DNA of 41,524 bases from Flavobacteriales bacterium UBA6693 (GTDB taxonomy: Bacteria > Bacteroidota > Bacteroidia > Flavobacteriales > Weeksellaceae): assembly GCA_002454815.1 (NCBI GenBank), contig DKJL01000016.1, forward strand, positions 1-41,524, given 5' to 3'. Below the pieces are notes generated by a model. That model was given only the letters and a program-made list of their open reading frames with translations. It was not told the DNA's origin and ran no database searches. Positions 10,172 through 17,665 of the stretch are shown piece by piece; positions within the stretch are counted from its first letter, which is position 1; each line of letters begins with the position of its first letter. The translations under genes and the position numbers were made by a program.

Positions 10172-10837
10172 ATGAACGAAGACTTCGACAACGACGACGA
10201 CCTGTTTACCGGCAGCGAACATACACCGCTCCGCACTGACGCTTTTGAAAAAACCGCAGAAGAAAAAAGCGAAATAATCCAGCACCATTTTCATCAGATT
10301 ATGGAAACCCTGGGCCTTGATATGACCGACGACTCGCTGAAGGATTCTCCGCGCCGCGTGGCCAAAATGTACGTAAACGAAATTTTTGGTGGTCTCTTAC
10401 CGGAAAACAAACCCGGCATTTCCACCTTTTCCAACAAGTACAAATACCGGCAGATGTTGGTAGAAAAAGATATTACGGTTTACTCCTTTTGCGAACACCA
10501 TTTTCTGCCGATTATCGGGCGCGCGCATGTTGCATATATTTCCAACGGTGATGTGATCGGTCTTTCTAAAATTAACCGTATTGTTGATTATTATGCAAAG
10601 CGGCCGCAAGTACAGGAGCGCCTCACCATGCAAATCGTAAACGCATTGAAGGCGGCCCTTAATACCCGGGATGTTGCCTGTATTATCGATGCGAAACATT
10701 TGTGCGTTAACTGTCGTGGTATTAAAGACACGGCAAGTTCCACCATCACCGCCGAACTTAGCGGTATTTTCCGAACCAATCCGATAACGCGTCAGGAATT
10801 CCTGCATTATGTCGGCAGCCACGCTAAACTGGATTAA
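10172..10837 (+). CDS. folE: GTP cyclohydrolase I (FolE)
   Basis: The 221-residue protein is a type I GTP cyclohydrolase, which converts GTP to 7,8-dihydroneopterin triphosphate, the first step to tetrahydrofolate. Zinc-site residues are visible: Cys107 and His110 in SFCEHHF, and Cys178 in HLCVNCRG. The QERLT segment (148-152) and the RG pair at 182-183 are also as in the family. The first 30 residues are acidic and probably disordered, as is usual for this enzyme. A clear promoter lies just upstream and cysS follows after 9 nt, so the two genes form a unit. No key residue is missing. Confidence 0.97.
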   Translation: MNEDFDNDDDLFTGSEHTPLRTDAFEKTAEEKSEIIQHHFHQIMETLGLDMTDDSLKDSPRRVAKMYVNEIFGGLLPENKPGISTFSNKYKYRQMLVEKDITVYSFCEHHFLPIIGRAHVAYISNGDVIGLSKINRIVDYYAKRPQVQERLTMQIVNALKAALNTRDVACIIDAKHLCVNCRGIKDTASSTITAELSGIFRTNPITRQEFLHYVGSHAKLD

Positions 10838-10846
10838 AAAAAACTA

Positions 10847-12319
10847 ATGATGAGCGATTTGAAAATATATAATTCACTTTCCGGAGAAAAAGAAGTTTTC
10901 CGGCCGATTCACGAAAATAAAGTGGGCATGTACGTTTGCGGCCCCACGGTGTACAGCAACGTGCATCTGGGCAACGTCCGCACTTTCATGTCTTTTGATT
11001 TTATTTACCGTTCACTCGTGCATCTTGGTTATGACGTTCGCTATGTACGAAATATCACCGATGCCGGCCATCTCACCGATGATGGCGATGTGAATAATGA
11101 CCGCTTTGTAAAACAGTCGCGGCTCGAAAAGCTGGAGCCAATGGAAATTGTACAAAAATATACCGTAGATTTTCATCACGTTCTTAAGCAGTTTAATCTG
11201 CTGCCACCCACCATTGAGCCTACCGCTACGGGACATATTCTGGAACAGATCGAGCTTACCCAAAAACTGATTGATCGTGGTTTTGCTTACGAAAGTCACG
11301 GTTCCGTATATTTTGATGTGTTGGAATATAACCGGCGCGGTCTGAATTACGGTGAACTGTCGCACCGAAACATCGAAGAACTTTTTGCCAACACCCGCGA
11401 TCTCGACGGCCAGTCTGAAAAGAAAAATCCTCAGGATTTTGCACTCTGGAAGGCTGCTTCGCCCGTACATATCATGCGCTGGAATTCCCCTTGGGGTGAA
11501 GGTTTTCCCGGATGGCATTTAGAATGTACTGCCATGTCCACCAAATATTTGGGGGAACAGTTTGATATTCACGGCGGCGGAATGGACCTTAAATTTCCAC
11601 ACCATGAGTGTGAAGTCGCTCAGGGAAAAGCCTGTAACGATGTCGCTCCCGTGAATTATTGGATGCATGCTAATATGCTGACAATGAACAGCCAGCGAAT
11701 GAGCAAATCGACCGGAAATTATATTCTGCCTGCCCAACTGATTACCGGTGAAAATGATTTTTTCGAAAAAGCATTTCATCCGTCTGTCGTTCGTTTTAAT
11801 TTTATGCAGGCGCATTACCGAAGTGTGTTAGACATCAGCAATGAAGCGATGTTGGCAAGTGAACGCGGATTTCAGCGTCTCATGGAAGCTATGAAAATAC
11901 TCAACAGTTTAGAACCTTCTGCAGCGGACACATCAAGTTTTGATGTTGCTGAATGGAAAAAAAGAGCATATGCCGCGCTGTTGGACGATTTCAATTCGCC
12001 GATATTAATTTCGCATTTGTTTGAAGCGGTGAATATGATTTTCAAATTAAAAGACGGCAAAGAACAGTTGAGCGGGGAAAATCTTGAAACACTTAAAGAG
12101 TCAATGAACAGCTTCGTTTATGATGTGCTCGGTCTCGAAAATATCACTGAAGATCGTAACGAAAAACTGGATCAGGCGCTTCAGGTGCTCATTGATCTTC
12201 GAAACCAGGCGCGTAAGTCGAAAAACTTTGAGTTGTCCGACGAAATAAGAAACCGCCTCCTGAATGAAGGCATCGAGCTGAAAGACGGAAGAGACGGCAC
12301 CACTTATTCGCTTGTCTGA
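10847..12319 (+). CDS. cysS: Cysteinyl-tRNA synthetase
   Basis: A 490-residue class I aminoacyl-tRNA synthetase that charges tRNA-Cys with cysteine. The N-terminal segment YVCGPTVYSNVHLGN contains the zinc ligand Cys31 and a HIGH-type motif that reads HLGN here (40-43). The KMSKS-type loop is RMSKS (MSKS at 285-288). WHLECTAM and FPHHECE carry the other zinc-site residues. The C-terminal ARKSKNFELSDEIRN helix is the usual CysRS tail. Two ATGs are adjacent (10847 and 10850) and either could start translation. It follows folE by 9 nt and is followed by a hairpin terminator. Confidence 0.97.
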   Translation: MMSDLKIYNSLSGEKEVFRPIHENKVGMYVCGPTVYSNVHLGNVRTFMSFDFIYRSLVHLGYDVRYVRNITDAGHLTDDGDVNNDRFVKQSRLEKLEPMEIVQKYTVDFHHVLKQFNLLPPTIEPTATGHILEQIELTQKLIDRGFAYESHGSVYFDVLEYNRRGLNYGELSHRNIEELFANTRDLDGQSEKKNPQDFALWKAASPVHIMRWNSPWGEGFPGWHLECTAMSTKYLGEQFDIHGGGMDLKFPHHECEVAQGKACNDVAPVNYWMHANMLTMNSQRMSKSTGNYILPAQLITGENDFFEKAFHPSVVRFNFMQAHYRSVLDISNEAMLASERGFQRLMEAMKILNSLEPSAADTSSFDVAEWKKRAYAALLDDFNSPILISHLFEAVNMIFKLKDGKEQLSGENLETLKESMNSFVYDVLGLENITEDRNEKLDQALQVLIDLRNQARKSKNFELSDEIRNRLLNEGIELKDGRDGTTYSLV

Positions 12320-12354
12320 AAATAATCTCGCAGTACGCAGAACAATTAACAATG

Positions 12355-12387
12355 AACCTTCACGAAAATTTGTGGAGGTTTTCTTTA
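12355..12387 (+). terminator. Probable terminator after cysS
   Basis: AACCTTCAC and GTGGAGGTT form a 9-bp stem with one wobble pair around an 8-nt loop, followed by TTCTTT. The T-run is imperfect. Confidence 0.6.
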
Positions 12388-12512
12388 TGATATAAATCGT
12401 GTGTTCAATATTTAACAGTAGCTAAATATGTTGACTTAAGTAATTGATATTCAGCGCAAAATGTAATAATTTGGACGAAGTCAGCTGTCGTTAATTTGCT
12501 TTTTCACACTTT

Positions 12513-12520
12513 TATTTTTG
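12513..12520 (+). promoter_or_regulatory. Possible -7 element for malQ
   Basis: TATTTTTG fits TAnnTTTG and lies 29 nt before the malQ ATG. The nearest upstream TTG (12496-12498) is only 14 nt away, shorter than usual, so this is tentative. Confidence 0.35.
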
Positions 12521-12549
12521 CTAAATTGCCGCTTTAAATTAAGACGTCG

Positions 12550-15204
12550 ATGAAACTCTATCTTCACATCAATTATCAAACGAAACCCGGTGAAAATCTG
12601 CTGATTAACGTGCTGGAAAATGATCATATTAAAAGTGTTTTCCCGCTGCATTATAACGAAGGCGGCAACTGGTCGACTGAAATTGATTTTTTTGATCGGG
12701 TTATCAGCTATCGGTATCAGGTTTCAGACCAGACCGGCAGCATCATTGCTGAAGAACTTTCTCCACACCGTCTCGTATTTCCGCACAACTATGATGAATT
12801 CAGGATTCACGATTTCTGGAATGAAAAAAACTTTCCGGAAAATTACCTGAACAATAAAATTCTGAAGAATAAATGGCATAAAAGCGCTTTCCGAAAGGTT
12901 TCCGTTCTTAAAAAGCACACGCATCTGCTTCGTCTGGAAGCGCCGGTTTATAATCCGGATTGGCAAGTCATTGTTATGGGCAATAATGAAGCGTTGGGTA
13001 ATTGGGATGAAGCGCATGCACTGGTAATGACGCAGACCAGCGCCGGTATTTGGGAACTGGCCGTTTCGCTGCCCGACAATGGTATTTCCCATTATAAATA
13101 TGGACTTTATCACGCGCCTACCGGTAAAATTGTCAATCTGGAATACGGTGAAAACCGATGGATGTTGCCAAATCCCACACCGGACATTCTTCATGTGCAG
13201 GCAGATCATTTTTACCGCTTTCATGCGGAAGAAATGTTTCATGCCGCCGGCGTCGCAGTACCCGTTTTTGCTCTGCGCTCGAAGACCGGTTTTGGCGTCG
13301 GCGAATTTTCCGACTTGAAGGAACTTGCAGATTGGGCACATCAAACCAAGCTTTCAATGATTCAGATCCTGCCGATCAACGACACGACCGCCAATTATTC
13401 CTGGACGGATTCTTATCCTTATGCAGCCATCTCAGTATATGCCCTGCATCCCCAGTATCTGTCTGTTGACGCTTTGGAATATAAACTTTCCGATAATCTC
13501 CGGTCTGAATTTGAAAAAGAACGTGCAGAGCTGAATGCGCTGGCGCTTGTTGATTACGAGCGGATGATGACTGGAAAGTGGAAGTATGTACGGCAAATAT
13601 TTGAAAATAACAGAACGGCCATCCTGAAAGACCGAAACTTCAAGAAGTTTATGGACGAAAATGCACCGTGGCTTATACCATATGCTGCATTTTGTGTCCT
13701 GCGCGACAAAAATAAAACACCGAATTTCAACGAATGGAAAACGCACAGAAAATATATAGCAGGCAAGATCTTGCCCTTTTTCTCGCCGAAAAGTAAAGAT
13801 TACGATGAGACTATGCTGCATGCCTGGGTGCAGTATCAGTTGCATCTGCAGTTAACCGCTTCCATAGATTATATGCATCAACTCGGTATTTCCGTAAAGG
13901 GCGATTTGCCCATTGGCATTTACCGTTATTCAGTGGAAGCCTGGACGGAACCTGAGTTGTTCGGTATGGATTATCAGGCAGGCGCACCGCCGGACCAGTT
14001 TTCAGATCTTGGTCAAAACTGGGAATTCCCCACCTACAACTGGGAGGCGATGAAGAACGATGGCTACCGTTGGTGGAAAAACCGTTTCAAGGCGTTGGAA
14101 CAATATTTTGATGCCATGCGCATCGATCACATCCTTGGTTTTTTCCGGATCTGGCGGATGCCTGCCACTGCAACGCAGGGAATATTGGGTTATTTTTATC
14201 CCGCTATTCCTGTCTCGGTTGAGGAATTTCAGGCGCGCGGACTCACTTTTAATTATAAACGATATTGCGAACCCTTCATCAATGATGAAATTTTGATACA
14301 GTATTTCGGTTCGGAAGCGAATCGGGTAAAAGAGCAGTTTTTGGACGAACAGGATTCGGGCACTTTTAAGTTTAAGCCGGAATTTGATACTCAGCGAAAA
14401 TTAGCCGATTTTTTCGCCGGACAGAACGAGCCGCTGGCGCAGTCTCTTCTTGCGCTGGCCGCGAATGTGCTGTTTCTCGAAGAAGTGACGGAGGAGGGAA
14501 TTTCGGTGTACCATCCGCGATTCAGTATCGAAAAAACCGCTTCTTATCAATTTTTAAATGATGATGAAAAACGTAAACTTTCTGATCTGTACATCGATTA
14601 TTTCTTCAAAAGACAAGAAGGACTGTGGTATCGTGCCGCGATGGAGAAACTGCCCGTTATACTTAATGCTACCGACATGCTCATCTGTGGTGAAGATTTG
14701 GGTTTAGTGCCACAATCGGTACCGCTGGTAATGGATCGTCTGGGAATTACCGCCTTAAAAGTGCAGCGTATGCCGCCCGGAAACGAACTGTGGTACGATC
14801 CGGCACAGGCAGATTATCTGAACGTCGTGACGGCCAGCTCTCACGACAGCAGCACGTTGCGGCAGTGGTGGCAAGAGGACCGCGCATTTACTCAGCAGTA
14901 TTTCCGGGAACAGCTGCATCAGTTAGGCACCGCTCCTCATGAATTGCATCCACGGCTGGCAGAAATGATTTTGAAACAACATCTGCACACCAACGCGATG
15001 TTAGCCATATTTCCAATTCAGGATTTTTTCGCTACAGAAACTGAGTTGCTGAATCTCGCTATGAATGACGAGCGCATCAATGAGCCCGCTGTTTTTCCGC
15101 ATTACTGGCGCTACCGGATGCACGTAGAACTGGAAGAATTAATTAAAAATCAAAAGTTCAACGAAAAGATTTTGAACTGGGTGGTAGATTCGAACAGAGT
15201 TTAA
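12550..15204 (+). CDS. malQ: 4-alpha-glucanotransferase (GH77) with N-terminal starch-binding domains
   Basis: The 884-residue protein is much longer than a classical MalQ (about 500-700). Its catalytic GH77 part spans about 235-870. Likely catalytic residues are Asp526 in MRIDH (nucleophile), Glu715 in GEDLG (acid/base) and Asp766 in SSHDSS. The first 220 residues look like two carbohydrate-binding modules of the CBM20 type; the second contains VIVMGNNEALGNWDEAHAL. This layout resembles plant DPE2 and related bacterial enzymes that act on maltose and branched glucans. The enzyme should move alpha-1,4-glucan segments between chains in the cytoplasm; no signal peptide is seen. It is flanked by unrelated genes and appears monocistronic. 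No other glycogen gene is nearby. Confidence 0.93.
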   Translation: MKLYLHINYQTKPGENLLINVLENDHIKSVFPLHYNEGGNWSTEIDFFDRVISYRYQVSDQTGSIIAEELSPHRLVFPHNYDEFRIHDFWNEKNFPENYLNNKILKNKWHKSAFRKVSVLKKHTHLLRLEAPVYNPDWQVIVMGNNEALGNWDEAHALVMTQTSAGIWELAVSLPDNGISHYKYGLYHAPTGKIVNLEYGENRWMLPNPTPDILHVQADHFYRFHAEEMFHAAGVAVPVFALRSKTGFGVGEFSDLKELADWAHQTKLSMIQILPINDTTANYSWTDSYPYAAISVYALHPQYLSVDALEYKLSDNLRSEFEKERAELNALALVDYERMMTGKWKYVRQIFENNRTAILKDRNFKKFMDENAPWLIPYAAFCVLRDKNKTPNFNEWKTHRKYIAGKILPFFSPKSKDYDETMLHAWVQYQLHLQLTASIDYMHQLGISVKGDLPIGIYRYSVEAWTEPELFGMDYQAGAPPDQFSDLGQNWEFPTYNWEAMKNDGYRWWKNRFKALEQYFDAMRIDHILGFFRIWRMPATATQGILGYFYPAIPVSVEEFQARGLTFNYKRYCEPFINDEILIQYFGSEANRVKEQFLDEQDSGTFKFKPEFDTQRKLADFFAGQNEPLAQSLLALAANVLFLEEVTEEGISVYHPRFSIEKTASYQFLNDDEKRKLSDLYIDYFFKRQEGLWYRAAMEKLPVILNATDMLICGEDLGLVPQSVPLVMDRLGITALKVQRMPPGNELWYDPAQADYLNVVTASSHDSSTLRQWWQEDRAFTQQYFREQLHQLGTAPHELHPRLAEMILKQHLHTNAMLAIFPIQDFFATETELLNLAMNDERINEPAVFPHYWRYRMHVELEELIKNQKFNEKILNWVVDSNRV

Positions 15205-15289
15205 TCGTTTCTATCTTTTTCTAAATCGATATAATGTTCATCTAATCAACTATTTAAATGAAATAAGAAAGATAAAGTAAATACCCATT

Positions 15290-15326
15290 TAACTTTGTTT
15301 CCATTTCTGTATCAAATTGACAGAAA
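15290..15326 (+). promoter_or_regulatory. Possible promoter with operator-like inverted repeat
   Basis: TAACTTTG at 15290-15297 fits the TAnnTTTG element, although no well-placed TTG lies upstream. Immediately after it TTTCTGT (15304-15310) and ACAGAAA (15320-15326) form a 7-bp inverted repeat with a 9-nt spacer, over the predicted transcription start. It would serve the secreted protein starting at 15432, leaving a leader of about 125 nt. Confidence 0.35.
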
Positions 15327-15431
15327 GTGAATATAAAACTTGTCAAATGTTTTTAATTATTGAGATAGATTACTAAAAAGCGGCACGGTTTTATATTATG
15401 ATTGAAATATCAATTTAAATAGCAAGCAAAA

Positions 15432-16394
15432 ATGAAAAAAATTATATTTGGGATGTCGGTGTTCATGATGACATTTGCTTCCGCCCAGAATTATCCGGAT
15501 TATTATCCAAATTATAACAACTCGAACGGCAGTTATTACGGATCTGAAGAGGACGCTTATTATTTCCCGGAAGATTATTATTACGAATATCCGGAAGATT
15601 ATTACAGCAACGACTTATACCAATCGTATTACGACGACTATCGCCAAAGTATCGCAACGGTGAACTGGAACAGGTTTTTCAGAAACCAACGTCTTTCATC
15701 TTGGCAGGTTCAGGAAATTATGAGGTTGAATGACAGTTTCGCATCGTATGCAGCCTGGAATTCCTTCTACCGTTATAATCCGGACCGCTGGTATTATGAC
15801 CGTTTCTATGCTTTGCAACGTATTCTGGGACCAAGCGTATTTGTAGTTTTTCAAAATAATTACTATAACGGGTACAATCCCGTGGTTTATTATCAGAATT
15901 ACAACCGCCGGCATTATGCCAGAAATATCTACGTCATTCCACACTATCGAAATGTGAATGTGAATGTTTATAGAGTTAATAGAACTCAGTTCCATCAAAA
16001 TAATTCAAGAGCAAACATCGGATTTCAGCCGAGCCAGCGTTTGGGTAGCACACAGGTTCCTAACACGCGTAACAACGGGTTCCGAAATGGTACTACAGGA
16101 TCAGGAACGCAAAACGGTGCGTTGAGAAATAATACCTCATTGCGCAACGATAGCCGCAGTCAGACGCCGGCGTTCCGAACGGAACAGACGGTTTCGCCAA
16201 GAAGTAATTCCAGACCCGAAGCGGCTGCAAATACACGCTCGCAGAATAACAGTGGATTCCGCAACAGCGCTCCGCAACGGGTGGCGCCACAGCAGAAGAT
16301 GGACAACAGTCGTAACAGCACCAACGGACGTAATGACAGCAGACGGCCTGGCACGACTTCACGAAACTCGGGACAACGGTTTACCGCCCGATAA
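15432..16394 (+). CDS. Secreted low-complexity protein of unknown function
   Basis: I do not recognise this 320-residue protein by name. It begins with a clear signal peptide (MKKIIFGMSVFMMTFASAQ). A tyrosine- and acid-rich stretch (about 20-72) follows, with a repeated FPEDYY / YPEDYY pattern. A more ordered middle (about 75-190) contains WNRFFRNQRLSSWQVQEI and many Tyr, Asn and Trp residues. The C-terminal 130 residues are rich in Arg, Asn, Ser, Gln and Thr with almost no acidic residues. Export to the periplasm or surface is likely. The opposite charge of the two ends suggests self-association or surface binding, but that is inference. It stands alone, with a terminator after it. Confidence 0.85.
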   Translation: MKKIIFGMSVFMMTFASAQNYPDYYPNYNNSNGSYYGSEEDAYYFPEDYYYEYPEDYYSNDLYQSYYDDYRQSIATVNWNRFFRNQRLSSWQVQEIMRLNDSFASYAAWNSFYRYNPDRWYYDRFYALQRILGPSVFVVFQNNYYNGYNPVVYYQNYNRRHYARNIYVIPHYRNVNVNVYRVNRTQFHQNNSRANIGFQPSQRLGSTQVPNTRNNGFRNGTTGSGTQNGALRNNTSLRNDSRSQTPAFRTEQTVSPRSNSRPEAAANTRSQNNSGFRNSAPQRVAPQQKMDNSRNSTNGRNDSRRPGTTSRNSGQRFTAR

Positions 16395-16423
16395 TTTTAG
16401 ATTTTAATGTTTAATAATGATGG

Positions 16424-16455
16424 AAGAGCAGTTTTGCAAAAAGCTGCTCTTTTTA
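16424..16455 (+). terminator. Intrinsic terminator
   Basis: AAGAGCAG and CTGCTCTT form an 8-bp stem around a TTTTGCAAAAAG loop and run into Ts, 29 nt after the stop of the secreted low-complexity protein. Confidence 0.85.
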
Positions 16456-16604
16456 GCGCCCGAAAATGTAAGTATTAATTAAATGAAAATTCAGGTTGAA
16501 CGGAATAATGTTTTTAACAAAAAATTATGATGTGGCGGTTTAACTACCAATCTCCAATCCCATCCAACCAACAGATAAACAATAAATAACTCATTCACAT
16601 TATC

Positions 16605-17015
16605 ATGAAGAAATTAATAATAGGTATAGCTCTTGTTGCCGTAGGCACATTCGCACAGGCACAGCAGCGGAACGATATGCACACCAGAAGCCCTCAACAG
16701 ATGGAGCAGCGACGTGCAGAAAACCTGAAGAAAATGCAGTCTGACTTAGATTTGTCGGAAGCACAAGTTGCAAAGCTGCGTACCGTACAGGACGCGAAGT
16801 GGGCTGAACGCCGAGAGAATGCACCCAAAATGCGCACCGAGAGAAGAGCAAAGATGCAGGCGATGAAAGCCAAGCGGATGGAATATGACAAGGAGGTAAA
16901 AGGCATTTTGACGCCGGAGCAATACACCAAGTGGAAGGCAATGAACCAACAAAAAATGCAAAATAAAAAACAGATGGTGCAGCAAAACCGAATGCGTATC
17001 AGAGCTACAAAATAG
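16605..17015 (+). CDS. Small periplasmic Spy/CpxP-like protein
   Basis: A 136-residue protein with a signal peptide (MKKLIIGIALVAVGTFAQAQ, cleavage near residue 20). The mature part is highly charged and methionine- and glutamine-rich, and probably all helical. It contains LDLSEAQVAKLRTVQ and the late LTPEQYTKWKAM, close to the LTxxQ repeats of the Spy/CpxP group and to the small Bacteroidota DUF4890-type proteins. Spy and CpxP are periplasmic chaperones or stress sensors in Proteobacteria; whether this one has such a role is unknown. It lies between two terminators, so it is probably monocistronic. No TAnnTTTG element is visible in the 150 nt before the ATG, which may mean an alternative sigma factor. 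Confidence 0.82.
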   Translation: MKKLIIGIALVAVGTFAQAQQRNDMHTRSPQQMEQRRAENLKKMQSDLDLSEAQVAKLRTVQDAKWAERRENAPKMRTERRAKMQAMKAKRMEYDKEVKGILTPEQYTKWKAMNQQKMQNKKQMVQQNRMRIRATK

Positions 17016-17046
17016 TAAATTTCATAGTTTTATTTTTTAATGTGGG

Positions 17047-17071
17047 GGCGGAATGAAAATTCCGTCTTTTT
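17047..17071 (+). terminator. Intrinsic terminator
   Basis: GGCGGAAT and ATTCCGTC pair (one G-T) around a GAAA tetraloop and are followed by TTTTT. It ends the Spy-like gene just before the ferritin promoter. Confidence 0.88.
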
Positions 17072-17084
17072 ATGCTTTTTGCGG

Positions 17085-17092
17085 TATATTTG
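17085..17092 (+). promoter_or_regulatory. -7 element of the ferritin promoter
   Basis: TATATTTG matches TAnnTTTG exactly and lies 17 nt before the ferritin ATG, so the leader would be about 10 nt. The -33 region falls in the preceding terminator and has no clear TTG. Confidence 0.55.
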
Positions 17093-17109
17093 TAAGTTAA
17101 TTTTTTACT

Positions 17110-17616
17110 ATGATTTCTACCCCCATTGCCGAGTTACTCAACAGGCAGATTACCAATGAGCAGTACGCTGCCCAATATTACCTCTCCATGGCCGCGTGGT
17201 TCTACGCCCGCGATCTCGACGGTATTGCCAACTATTTCCGAGTGCAAAGCAAAGAAGAATTAATGCATGCCGACAAAATGTTTGATTATCTGAACGATGT
17301 TGGCGCACCGATCCGAATGGGCGCTATCATGGAGCCGCCCGCAGATTTTGCAAGTGCCACCGATATTTTCGAAAAAGCCCTGCAGCATGAGCGTTTTGTT
17401 ACCAAAAGTATCTTTGCCATTCTGAAACAGGCAAACGACGAGGGCGATTTTGCCACCGTTTCGTTCCTGCAGTGGTTCGTTACCGAGCAGGTGGAGGAAG
17501 AGGCTAACGCGTCGCAACTGCTCACCAAGATAAAAATGGTTTGTGATAATCCTTCCGCGTTATATCTTTTTGATCAGGAATTGGCCCAGCGCGTATTTAT
17601 TGCCGATGAAGAATAG
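17110..17616 (+). CDS. ftnA: Bacterial non-heme ferritin
   Basis: The 168-residue protein has normal FtnA length. Its ferroxidase ligands sit at the same positions as in E. coli FtnA: Glu17, Glu50, His53, Glu94, and Gln127/Glu130 in EQVEEE. It should oxidise Fe(II) and store it as a mineral inside a 24-subunit cytoplasmic shell. No heme-binding Met at the bacterioferritin position is evident, so ferritin rather than bacterioferritin. It has its own -7 element and shares a two-way terminator with the convergent helicase gene. No Fur-like operator could be recognised. Confidence 0.96.
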   Translation: MISTPIAELLNRQITNEQYAAQYYLSMAAWFYARDLDGIANYFRVQSKEELMHADKMFDYLNDVGAPIRMGAIMEPPADFASATDIFEKALQHERFVTKSIFAILKQANDEGDFATVSFLQWFVTEQVEEEANASQLLTKIKMVCDNPSALYLFDQELAQRVFIADEE

Positions 17617-17638
17617 ACCGAAGTAGTTTTGAAAAAAT

Positions 17639-17665
17639 AAAAACCTGCAATTCGCAGGTTTTTTT
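17639..17665. terminator. Bidirectional terminator between ferritin and helicase genes
   Basis: AAAAACCTGC and GCAGGTTTTT form a perfect 10-bp stem around a 5-nt loop. A T-run follows on the plus strand and an A-rich flank precedes it, so it can end transcription both ways. It touches the helicase stop codon. Confidence 0.9.
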
